From Pseudomonadota bacterium (GTDB lineage Bacteria > Desulfobacterota > BSN033 > WVXP01 > G020346125): a stretch of 5,030 bases of DNA. Under the pieces are notes generated by a model that worked only from the letters and a program-made list of their open reading frames with translations, did not search any database and was not told where the DNA came from. The DNA is taken from NCBI GenBank assembly GCA_030672465.1, contig DAOVGJ010000189.1:1-5030 (forward strand), written 5' to 3'. The translations under genes and the position numbers were made by a program. Each line of letters begins with the position of its first letter. The first letter of the stretch is position 1. This document shows positions 1 through 5,030 of the stretch, in pieces.

Positions 1-20
1 GTCATAAATCAGACGACACA

Positions 21-206
21 GTAAAAAGCTCCAGATGCAAGGCGCGCGAATCTTTAGGAATGAGGCGTACTTACCAGTACGCCGCAGTGACTAAAGATGA
101 AGCGCAACGCCGCCCTTCGGCTTTGCTCAGGGCCGTGAGCAAGTCGAACGGCCCTTCGACTTTACTCAGGGCCATGAGCCTGTCGAATGGCAGATGGACT
201 TTTTAC
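21..206. repeat. Composite palindromic intergenic repeat element
   Basis: The ends are imperfect inverted repeats: gtaaaaagctccagatg at 21-37, and cagatggactttttac at 191-206, whose complement begins gtaaaaagtcca. Between them is a long imperfect hairpin (about 37-113). Its apex is GGCGTAC (64-70) and GTACGCC (77-83) around a 6-nt loop, and a second 7-bp helix is formed by TCTTTAG (51-57) with CTAAAGA (91-97). The design matches intergenic palindromic repeats that I recall as common in deltaproteobacterial genomes, in which the hairpin runs almost directly into the agatggactttttacgaagc end. Here that junction is interrupted by 78 bp of a different repeat (112-189). No protein is encoded, so any movement would need machinery supplied from elsewhere. 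Confidence 0.65.
112..189. repeat. Two tandem copies of a 39-bp palindromic unit
   Basis: Copy 1 (112-150) and copy 2 (151-189) are directly adjacent, both 39 bp, and agree at 33 of 39 positions. Each begins gcccttcg, has a central ctcagggcc, and ends near gtcgaa. Each is itself an imperfect inverted repeat, with ttcgac...ctca facing tgag...gtcgaa. The unit belongs to the widely scattered CCTTCGAC/CTCAGGGC type of intergenic repeat (from memory, found in many unrelated bacteria). There are no unique spacers between copies, so this is not a CRISPR array. Confidence 0.75.
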
Positions 207-348
207 GAAGCCGAAGCTTTACTTTCCATAAAGTAACAAAATATCCAGGCAAAGTAAAACGAAAAGGATCTTGTCCCGGAGTTTCCTGAATTTCGTGAAT
301 AGTATTTCTGTAACCCATTGATTGTATAGTAAATTTTATTTTTTCAGA

Positions 349-576
349 AGAGAACGCCGTTGTCCCTGAGCGTAATCTGCTGGAGAAGTGGGGTACCCAT
401 CGAGGGTGAGCAAAGCTTGTCCTGAGTCTTCGACCCTGAGCTCAGACCGAGGGGCGGAGCCGAAGGAAAGGGGAAGGCCAGCCCCTGGTTTTTCCTCGAC
501 CTCCAACCTCTCAACCTTGACCTGCTGAGGGGTAACAAACCCCGAAGCATAGAGCGAAGAGGCAAGGGCGTTCTCT
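349..576. repeat. 228-bp segment bounded by 14-bp inverted repeats (MITE-like)
   Basis: The left end agagaacgccgttg (349-362) and the right end caagggcgttctct (563-576) are inverted copies with 13 of 14 bases matching. A 3-bp AGA lies just outside each end (346-348 and 577-579), which could be a target-site duplication but is short enough to be chance. The interior is non-coding and rich in small palindromes: GGGTACCC at 391-398, CTGAGCTCAG at 436-445, and a larger hairpin at 523-549. The first 26 bases are repeated at 4239-4264. A non-autonomous miniature element is one reading; chance assembly of dispersed repeat fragments is another. No transposase is present. Confidence 0.4.
523..549 (+). 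other. Stem-loop with tandem G-A mismatches
   Basis: TGCT (523-526) pairs with AGCA (546-549), and GGGGT (529-533) pairs with ACCCC (539-543) around the loop AACAA. The two helices are separated by GA facing GA (527-528 against 544-545), the arrangement that forms tandem sheared G-A pairs in RNA. The symmetry suggests a selected RNA or DNA structure rather than accident. No U-tract follows, so it is not an intrinsic terminator. It lies 136 nt before the protease start codon and could be part of a leader only if transcription begins upstream of it. Confidence 0.5.
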
Positions 577-594
577 AGAAACTCCGGAAACTCC
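563..594 (-). repeat. Dispersed repeat, inverted partial copy
   Basis: Read on the minus strand, this 32-bp stretch matches 4221-4252 at 26 of 32 positions, including an exact 13-bp core agtttccggagtt. Its inner 14 bases are also the right inverted terminus of the 349-576 segment. A more degenerate relative in plus orientation (agtttcc.ga.tt) begins near 280. The repeat therefore occurs on both sides of the 349-576 segment and again in the secF-rplM gap. Confidence 0.6.
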
Positions 595-607
595 AGATCT
601 TGTCAGC

Positions 608-634
608 TTGAAGGGATTTCTGTAATGTTATTCT
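608..634 (+). promoter_or_regulatory. Possible promoter for the M48 protease gene
   Basis: TTGAAG (608-613) resembles a -35 box. TATTCT (629-634), preceded by TGT (626-628), resembles an extended -10. The spacing of 15 bp is short, and each hexamer has only four matches to consensus. The position, about 50 nt before the start codon, is right. Weak evidence. Confidence 0.25.
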
Positions 635-673
635 ATCCCATTCCCTATTGTATCCGACCGTAAGGAGCAGGAG

Positions 674-679
674 AGGAGG
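674..679 (+). promoter_or_regulatory. Strong Shine-Dalgarno site fixing a GTG start
   Basis: A perfect AGGAGG ends 6 nt before the GTG at 686. It decides the start of the protease gene, which has no upstream ATG in frame and whose signal peptide begins right at this codon. Confidence 0.85.
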
Positions 680-685
680 TTTGGG

Positions 686-2158
686 GTGAAATTCCATAAA
701 TCCATTTCCGTTTTCACGGTTTTTCTCCCAGCCATGGTGATGATTTGGGGGTGTGCCGTAAACCCGGTCACCCAGAAGCGGGAGATCATGATTTATAGCG
801 ATGCTGATGAAGTTGAAATGGGGAGAAAAGCCCATGCTGAAGTCCTACGGCAATATGGGAAGTATGGGGATACAAGCCTTCAGCGGCACATCAACGACAT
901 CGGACAGAGCCTTGCCAAGGTATCTCATCGGCCCAATATCCAATATCAATACATGGTGGTCGATAAGCCTTTTATCAACGCCTTTGCCCTGCCGGGTGGC
1001 TTCGTGTATATCACGAGAGGAATGCTGGCGCATCTCAATAGTGAAGCCGAACTGGCGGGAGTCCTGGGACATGAGACGGGACATATCACGGCCAGACATG
1101 GTGTGAAGAGGCTTCAGAAGGCAATGGCCTCCCAGCTCATCCTGACTGGAGTTGCCGTAGCCACAGAATCCGGGGGAATCGTTCAGGGAAGCAGCATCCT
1201 CCTGACGGCTGCGCTCCAGACTTACAGTCGCAGGGACGAGCACCAGGCCGATGATCTCGGAGGCCTGTATGCCTTTAAGGCTGGATATGATCCCACAAAG
1301 AGCATGGGATTTCTCAAGACCCTCAAGAAGATGGACAAGGAGACTCCCAGCGCCGTGGAGGTCATCTTCAGAACCCACCCCCTAACCGAGGATCGAATCG
1401 AGCGGGTAGATGCCCAAGCCCGTGAGCTCTCTCGACAGGGCCGAGGAAGGGATTCTAAGATCCGATCCGATGAATATGTTTCACGCCTGGACGGCTTGGT
1501 CTTCGGCCCCGGGGAAAAAGATGGGGTAATTCAGGAGAACCTCTACCGACATAGATTCTATCGGTTTTCCGTCTCCGCCCCCAGGGGTTGGAAGATCGAA
1601 CGAGGGGATGCTGGGGGCTCTTTAATGATGAAACACCCCACAAGGGATTTTTACTGCCAGACGCTGGTTTCCGAGTTGGAAACGGAGATGACTCCGGGCC
1701 AATTTGCCCGATCCTTCGAGGCCCAATCCGGTTTCAAGAGGGTCGTCACCAGCAAAACGACGATCAGTGGATCGGATGCCCTCGTTGCCCTCTACTATCC
1801 CACGTCCAGCAATGGGACTCCCATGGCCATCGAAATTGCATACGTGGTGAGGGGAAAAACGGGTTTTATCATCGCCGGGATTACTCAGGCCCCGTATTTC
1901 GATCAAGCCAAGCCCTTTTTCAGAAAGGTCATGAGCAGCCTCCGATTCCTCACCCGTGCCGAGGCGGAAAGAATTCCCCTTTACCGGTTGAAGGTTTATA
2001 CCGTTCGAAAGGGGGACACGTTCCGTTCCATCTCGAAGCGATTCTACGGGACACCGGATAAGGCCCGGGAGATCTTGGACCTTAACGGGATGACCGATGA
2101 GTCGTCTTTGCGGCCCGGCAGGAAATTGAAGATAAAACCCGTGATAAAGGAGGAATAG
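686..2158 (+). CDS. M48 family zinc metalloprotease lipoprotein with C-terminal LysM domain
   Basis: 490 residues with a GTG start. Residues 1-22 form a signal peptide (basic KFHK, then a hydrophobic core) ending in IWGC. Cys23 is the likely lipidated residue, although Trp at -2 is unusual for a lipobox. The AVNPVTQKRE that follows is typical of M48 lipoproteins. The protease domain spans about 35-250: zinc motif HETGH (129-133), the third ligand most likely Glu185 in SRRDEHQAD, and the later conserved THP (230-232). It resembles the BepA/YfgC and LoiP group, which act on misfolded outer-membrane or envelope proteins in the periplasm. Residues 280-425 form a beta-rich domain that I cannot name with confidence (perhaps PsbP/Mog1-like). 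Residues 437-484 are a LysM domain (YTVRKGDTFRSISKRF, LNG, LRPGRKLKI), suggesting peptidoglycan binding. Catalytic residues are intact. The substrate is unknown, so I give no symbol. Confidence 0.93.
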   Translation: MKFHKSISVFTVFLPAMVMIWGCAVNPVTQKREIMIYSDADEVEMGRKAHAEVLRQYGKYGDTSLQRHINDIGQSLAKVSHRPNIQYQYMVVDKPFINAFALPGGFVYITRGMLAHLNSEAELAGVLGHETGHITARHGVKRLQKAMASQLILTGVAVATESGGIVQGSSILLTAALQTYSRRDEHQADDLGGLYAFKAGYDPTKSMGFLKTLKKMDKETPSAVEVIFRTHPLTEDRIERVDAQARELSRQGRGRDSKIRSDEYVSRLDGLVFGPGEKDGVIQENLYRHRFYRFSVSAPRGWKIERGDAGGSLMMKHPTRDFYCQTLVSELETEMTPGQFARSFEAQSGFKRVVTSKTTISGSDALVALYYPTSSNGTPMAIEIAYVVRGKTGFIIAGITQAPYFDQAKPFFRKVMSSLRFLTRAEAERIPLYRLKVYTVRKGDTFRSISKRFYGTPDKAREILDLNGMTDESSLRPGRKLKIKPVIKEE

Positions 2159-2166
2159 TGGACCTT

Positions 2167-3204
2167 TCAGGGGTAGAGGTTGGGAACTTCGAGCCCCATC
2201 TTCTCCGGGAAGGCGCACATGATATTCATATTCTGAATGGCCTGCCCGGAGGCCCCCCTCATGAGATTGTCGATGGCGGATATTGCGATGAGCTTTCCCC
2301 CCTGGTGGTCAACTTTTAAACCGATGTCGCAGAAATTCGATCCCCTCACATCCAATGTATTGGGGAATTTTCCCAAGGGGCAGACCCGAACGAAGGGTTC
2401 CTCCCGGTAAAAATCCTCAACCCATTTCAAAACGGTCTCGGTGCCTTCCTCTTGCGCGAGGTCACAATATATAGTCGTCAAGATCCCTCGGCTCATGGGA
2501 ATGAGATGTGGTGTGAAGATGACCGAAACGTGATGCCCGGCGAGACCGCTTAGCTCTTGTTCGATTTCGGGGCAGTGCCGATGTTCAAGGACCTTATATG
2601 CCTTCACCCCCTCATTTACCTCGCAAAAGTGGGTGTCAAGGGAAAGCTCCCTGCCGGCACCACTGACACCTGATTTAGAGTCGATAATGATCCCCCCGTG
2701 TTTAATGACCTCTCGTTTGATCAAGGGAAGTAAGGGAAGAAGCGCCCCTATTGGGTAGCAGCCCGGGTTACCCACGATCTGGGCCCCTTTTATACGGTCG
2801 CGGTACAGCTCGGGGAGGCCGTAGACCGCATCCTCCAGCAATTCCGGACAGGTGTGGGGCTGATAGTGTTTCTCGTAAACGTGGGGATCTCGAAATCGAA
2901 AGTCAGCGCTGAGATCGATGACCCTCCTTCCCCTCTGATGAAATCCAGGGACGACCTCCATAGCTGTTTTATGGGGGACTGCTATGAAGATGAAATCCGC
3001 TTCTTCAGCCACTTCTTCTACGGAGGGAGTCCGAAGTCGAGATTCTATTCGGCCTCTCAGTGAAGGAAAGACCTCGCTGATGGGATCGCCCGCGTATTGC
3101 CGCGAAGTGAGAATGGAGATCTCCACCTCGGGATGGCCGACCAAAAGCCTGGTCAATTCAAATCCCGTATATCCCGTGGATCCGACTATCGCCACTCTCA
3201 GCAT
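2167..3204 (-). CDS. argC: N-acetyl-gamma-glutamyl-phosphate reductase
   Basis: 345 residues, the usual length. ArgC performs the NADPH-dependent reduction of N-acetyl-glutamyl phosphate to the semialdehyde, the third step of arginine (ornithine) synthesis in the cytoplasm. The nucleotide-binding GSTGYTG motif lies at residues 8-14, the catalytic cysteine is Cys149 in GNPGCYP, and the EHRHCPEIEQ motif (207-216) holds the likely catalytic histidine, His208. SKSGVSGAGR (176-185) and HLIPMSRGI (233-241) are further family signatures. The ATG start is right because the Rossmann motif begins a few residues in. An AAGGG lies about 8 nt upstream. The gene follows rpsI after 100 bp and converges with the M48 protease gene, leaving 8 bp between stop codons. 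No arginine-repressor box is evident. Alternative assignment is unlikely. Confidence 0.97.
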   Translation of the reverse strand: MLRVAIVGSTGYTGFELTRLLVGHPEVEISILTSRQYAGDPISEVFPSLRGRIESRLRTPSVEEVAEEADFIFIAVPHKTAMEVVPGFHQRGRRVIDLSADFRFRDPHVYEKHYQPHTCPELLEDAVYGLPELYRDRIKGAQIVGNPGCYPIGALLPLLPLIKREVIKHGGIIIDSKSGVSGAGRELSLDTHFCEVNEGVKAYKVLEHRHCPEIEQELSGLAGHHVSVIFTPHLIPMSRGILTTIYCDLAQEEGTETVLKWVEDFYREEPFVRVCPLGKFPNTLDVRGSNFCDIGLKVDHQGGKLIAISAIDNLMRGASGQAIQNMNIMCAFPEKMGLEVPNLYP

Positions 3205-3262
3205 TCCTTTTACCCTTAATGCTAAAAGTACTCATAGAAACGAAAAGGGACGTTACTCACCC

Positions 3263-3285
3263 AAAAAAGGGGAATAACCTCCCTT
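3263..3285 (-). terminator. Weak intrinsic terminator-like hairpin between rpsI and argC
   Basis: On the minus-strand transcript, AAGGGA, a loop GGTTAT, and TCCC(C)TT form a short stem with one bulged C that runs into six U residues. It begins 20 nt after the rpsI stop codon, as expected for a terminator, but the stem is only 4-6 bp. It may attenuate rather than stop transcription into argC, or be a chance structure. Confidence 0.3.
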
Positions 3286-3304
3286 CCGCATGATGTTTCT
3301 CGGA

Positions 3305-3697
3305 TTACCTCTTCGAGTATTGATAGCTGGCCCTCGCCCCCCTTTTTCCGTACTTCTTTCGTTCCTTAACCCTCGAATCTCGGGTGAGAAAACCCTCCTT
3401 TTTCAATATATCCCTGAGGTTACCATCATATTGGAGAAGAGCCTTAGCTATCCCGTGCTTGATGGCATCGGCCTGCCCTGACATGCCCCCTCCCGTCACA
3501 TTTGCAAGCAGATCGAACTGATTCTGAGTTCCCGTCAGCTCGAAGGGTTGCTGAATAACCATTTTGGCAGTTTCCCTTCCAAAGTAGTGATCTACCGGCT
3601 TCTTGTTGATCACTGCGCTACCTTCCCCTGGCTTTAGCCAAACCCTGGCAATAGAAGTTTTCCTCTTTCCCGTGCCATAGTAACTCTTTACAGCCAT
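3305..3697 (-). CDS. rpsI: 30S ribosomal protein S9 (uS9)
   Basis: 130 residues, the same length as typical bacterial S9, a protein of the 30S head. The N-terminus YYGTGKRKTSIARV and the signature GGGMSGQADAIKHGIAKALL (69-88) are diagnostic. The very basic C-terminus (DSRVKERKKYGKRGAR, ending SKR) is the tail that reaches the P-site tRNA. The ATG at 3697 is chosen over an in-frame GTG at 3766: the longer form would add 23 unrelated residues and overlap rplM, while the ATG gives the canonical MAVKSYYGTGKRK and has a GGGGG run 5 nt ahead. It lies 19 bp after rplM, so the pair is co-transcribed and translated together, as in most bacteria. Confidence 0.98.
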   Translation of the reverse strand: MAVKSYYGTGKRKTSIARVWLKPGEGSAVINKKPVDHYFGRETAKMVIQQPFELTGTQNQFDLLANVTGGGMSGQADAIKHGIAKALLQYDGNLRDILKKEGFLTRDSRVKERKKYGKRGARASYQYSKR

Positions 3698-3716
3698 AGC
3701 GACCCCCGTGTGAAAT

Positions 3717-4145
3717 TCAGATCTCGATGGGTTTTGGTTGTTGCGCTTGATGGGGATGCCCACCACCCGCGTAGACCTTGAGTTTCTTAAAGAGCTTTCT
3801 TCCCAATCTATTCTTCGGAAGCATCCCCTTGACTGCGAATCGAATGAGGTCTTCGGGCCTTTTGGCCTTCAAATTATCCGCTGTAATTGACTTAATACCC
3901 CCTGGATAGCCGCTGTGACGATAATAGACCTTATCCTTCCACTTATTCCCCGTTAGGTTCACCTTATTCGCATTAATTACTATGATGTAGTCACCGGTGT
4001 CCACGTGAGGCGTGAATTCAGGTTTGTTCTTTCCGCGAAGAATCTTGGCGAGTTCCGAGGCAAGGCGGCCCAAGACCTTATTCTCGGCATCAACTAAATA
4101 CCAATTCCTTTGGACGTTTTCCTTGTTGGCCATGAAGGTGCGCAT
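3717..4145 (-). CDS. rplM: 50S ribosomal protein L13 (uL13)
   Basis: 142 residues, matching the usual bacterial length. L13 is an early-assembling protein of the large subunit that binds 23S rRNA. Diagnostic stretches are NWYLVDAENKVLGRLAS near the N-terminus, TPHVDTGDYIIV (45-56), YYRHSGYPGGIK (74-85), VKGMLPKNRLGR (106-117) and KVYAGGGHPHQAQQP. The start is the ATG at 4145, giving the family-standard M(K/R)TF N-terminus. An in-frame TTG at 4154 would add MSR and sits too close to the GGGG ribosome-binding run, which is 12 nt before the ATG. The gene is first of the rplM-rpsI unit and is preceded by a clear promoter. Confidence 0.98.
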   Translation of the reverse strand: MRTFMANKENVQRNWYLVDAENKVLGRLASELAKILRGKNKPEFTPHVDTGDYIIVINANKVNLTGNKWKDKVYYRHSGYPGGIKSITADNLKAKRPEDLIRFAVKGMLPKNRLGRKLFKKLKVYAGGGHPHQAQQPKPIEI

Positions 4146-4174
4146 TCTACTCAATATCCCCTATAAAATTAAAA

Positions 4175-4203
4175 AATCTATATCATGCGAACTAAATTGT
4201 CAA
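4175..4203 (-). promoter_or_regulatory. Sigma70-type promoter for rplM-rpsI(-argC)
   Basis: On the minus strand there is a perfect TTGACA at 4203-4198. The -10 is either TAGATT (4180-4175, 17-bp spacing) or TATAGA (4182-4177, 15-bp spacing) with an upstream TG giving an extended -10 (TGATATAGA). Transcription would start near 4165-4170, leaving a leader of roughly 25 nt with a GGGG ribosome-binding run before the rplM ATG. The surrounding sequence is AT-rich. Confidence 0.7.
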
Positions 4204-4220
4204 GGGAGGTAGTGTTTTTC

Positions 4221-4264
4221 GAAGTTTCCGGAGTTCCTAGGGAATACCGTTGTCCCTGAGCGTA
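4221..4264 (+). repeat. Dispersed repeat, fullest copy, in the secF-rplM gap
   Basis: This copy joins two parts that are found separately upstream of the protease gene. Bases 4221-4252 match the minus strand of 563-594 (26 of 32). Bases 4239-4264 match 349-374 (23 of 26, with 18 consecutive identical bases at 4247-4264 and 357-374). The plus strand can fold AGGGA (4239-4243) with TCCCT (4253-4257), but no U-run follows on either strand. The repeat ends 8 bp from the secF stop codon and about 20 bp before the rplM -35 box. Confidence 0.7.
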
Positions 4265-4272
4265 CGTTTTCT

Positions 4273-5030
4273 TTATTTCCTCTCCTGCCAGGTCAAGATG
4301 ATAGGGCTTGCGACGAAGATGGATGAATACGTCCCCACCAAGACGCCCACAATCAATGCAAAGGCGAAGTTGTGAATAACTCCGCCCCCAAAGATGAACA
4401 AAATCACCACCACGATTAACGTGGTGAGAGAGGTCAAGAGCGTACGGCCAAGGGTCTCATTAATGCTGGAATTTATTACCTTGGCAAAGGGCTCTCTGCT
4501 CATTTTTCTCCGATTCTCCCTTATTCGATCATAGACGACGATTGTATCGTTAAGGGAATATCCGATGATGGTCAGTATGGCAGCGATGATAGGAAGGTTG
4601 AACTCCTTGTTGGCAATTGAAAAGGCCCCTACGGTAATCATGACATCATGGGCCAAGGCGATGATGGCCCCAACCGCATATATGAATTCGAAGCGCCAGG
4701 TGACGTAGATCAAGATTCCGATCAATGCGTAGACAATTGCCAAGATCCCCTTCCTCCTCAAATCCTTTCCAACCTTTGGTCCCACCATCTCTGTCCGCCT
4801 GACTTCGACCCTATCTTTTCCGTAGGCCTCCTGTAAAGTCCGCTCGATTTGACCCGACAAACCCCCCAGATCCGAAACCGATTTTTCAGCTCGGATGAGG
4901 TACTCGTTCTCCCCCTTTTCTCCGAAGCGTTGGACGAGGCTCCGGTCTAAACCGATGGATGCCAGGTTTTCCTTTATGGTCTCCACTTGGGTCGGTTCCG
5001 AGAATTTTACCTGAACCAGGGTTCCCCCGG
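4273..5030 (-). CDS. secF: Protein translocase subunit SecF (5' end beyond window)
   Basis: 251 residues are visible and the frame stays open to the window edge. The first visible residues, GGTLVQVKF, are the periplasmic start that follows transmembrane segment 1, so about 40-60 N-terminal residues are missing, including TM1. SecF works with SecD in the inner membrane, using proton-motive force to help Sec-dependent export. In fragment numbering, VGPKVGKDLRRKG (82-94) precedes TM2; HDVMITVG (127-134) and IIGYSLNDTIVVYDRIREN (154-172) are the classic SecF motifs; hydrophobic segments lie near 94-111, 114-138, 144-166, 195-214 and 218-245. The C-terminus is intact (TAA at 4273). A GTG at 4986 is an internal valine, not the start. 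secD would be expected just upstream, off the right edge. It is transcribed in the same direction as rplM, which has its own promoter. Confidence 0.96.
   Translation of the reverse strand, partial: GGTLVQVKFSEPTQVETIKENLASIGLDRSLVQRFGEKGENEYLIRAEKSVSDLGGLSGQIERTLQEAYGKDRVEVRRTEMVGPKVGKDLRRKGILAIVYALIGILIYVTWRFEFIYAVGAIIALAHDVMITVGAFSIANKEFNLPIIAAILTIIGYSLNDTIVVYDRIRENRRKMSREPFAKVINSSINETLGRTLLTSLTTLIVVVILFIFGGGVIHNFAFALIVGVLVGTYSSIFVASPIILTWQERK

Larger units (their letters stand above)
1..685. other. Gene-free, repeat-rich intergenic region
   Basis: No reading frame here looks like a real protein: the open frames are low-complexity, Ser/Pro/Leu-rich, lack a convincing ribosome site and cover repeat DNA. 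No tRNA or rRNA is seen. The content is several repeat layers: a palindromic element at 21-206 with a nested tandem repeat, a small AT-rich hairpin at 219-236 (7-bp perfect arms TTACTTT/AAAGTAA, 4-nt loop), a segment bounded by inverted repeats at 349-576, and an inverted copy of a dispersed repeat at 563-594. Only the last 80 bases or so, with a possible promoter and a strong ribosome site, look like the leader of the downstream protease gene. The left neighbour lies outside the window. Confidence 0.75.

Noticed and set aside
112..189. Possible small CRISPR array
   Set aside because: Only two copies, directly adjacent with no spacer, palindromic units of a dispersed type, and no cas gene.
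219..236. AT-rich perfect hairpin as an intrinsic terminator
   Set aside because: The stem is only 7 bp and almost all A-T, and no T-run follows on either strand.
325..330. TATAGT as a promoter -10 box
   Set aside because: No acceptable -35 at 15-19 bp upstream, and any transcript would begin over 300 bp from the gene inside repeat DNA.
344..565. 73-codon open frame on the minus strand in the repeat region
   Set aside because: It covers the repeat-bounded segment, has a low-complexity Arg/Ser/Pro-rich product, no convincing ribosome site and no recognisable domain.
575..835. 86-codon minus-strand frame overlapping the start of the protease gene
   Set aside because: It lies antisense to the protease signal peptide, ribosome site and leader, and its product resembles no family.
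845..1378. 177-codon antisense frame inside the protease gene
   Set aside because: A shadow of the M48 coding sequence, whose frame carries intact catalytic motifs.
3698..3766. 23-residue N-terminal extension of S9 from a GTG at 3766
   Set aside because: It overlaps rplM, adds residues foreign to the S9 family, and the ATG at 3697 gives the canonical 130-residue protein.
4146..4154. TTG start adding three residues to L13
   Set aside because: Too close to the ribosome-binding run, and the ATG gives the family-standard N-terminus and length.
4984..4986. GTG as the start of SecF
   Set aside because: The frame continues upstream with GGTLVQVKFSEPTQ, a typical SecF sequence, up to the window edge.

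Overview
The window looks like bacterial chromosome with ordinary housekeeping genes and one repeat-rich intergenic region. Gene content suggests a Gram-negative bacterium, most likely of the Desulfobacterota / former Deltaproteobacteria or a nearby uncultured lineage. The reasons are the rplM-rpsI-argC gene order, which I recall from Geobacter-like genomes, the lipoprotein-type M48 protease, and the style of the intergenic palindromic repeats. This placement is inference; no rRNA or other strong taxonomic marker is present.

Layout from left to right. Positions 1-685 contain no credible gene. They hold several layers of repeats: a palindromic repeat element (21-206) split by two tandem copies of a 39-bp palindromic unit, then a 228-bp segment bounded by 14-bp inverted repeats (349-576), which contains a hairpin with a tandem G-A mismatch. 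One gene follows on the plus strand (686-2158): a secreted M48 zinc-metalloprotease lipoprotein with a C-terminal LysM domain. It converges on a minus-strand block and is separated from it by only 8 bp.

Read in its own direction (right to left), the minus-strand block is secF (5' end beyond the window), then a 127-bp gap carrying another copy of the dispersed repeat and a strong sigma70-type promoter, then rplM (L13), rpsI (S9) and argC. rplM and rpsI are 19 bp apart and clearly one transcription unit. argC starts 100 bp after rpsI, and a weak terminator-like hairpin lies between them.

Functionally the block joins protein export (SecF), ribosome assembly (L13/S9) and arginine biosynthesis (ArgC). 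The protease probably serves envelope proteostasis or peptidoglycan-associated proteolysis. I found no sign of a new multi-gene system. The parts most worth a second look are the nested repeats and the repeat unit shared between the left intergenic region and the secF-rplM gap.
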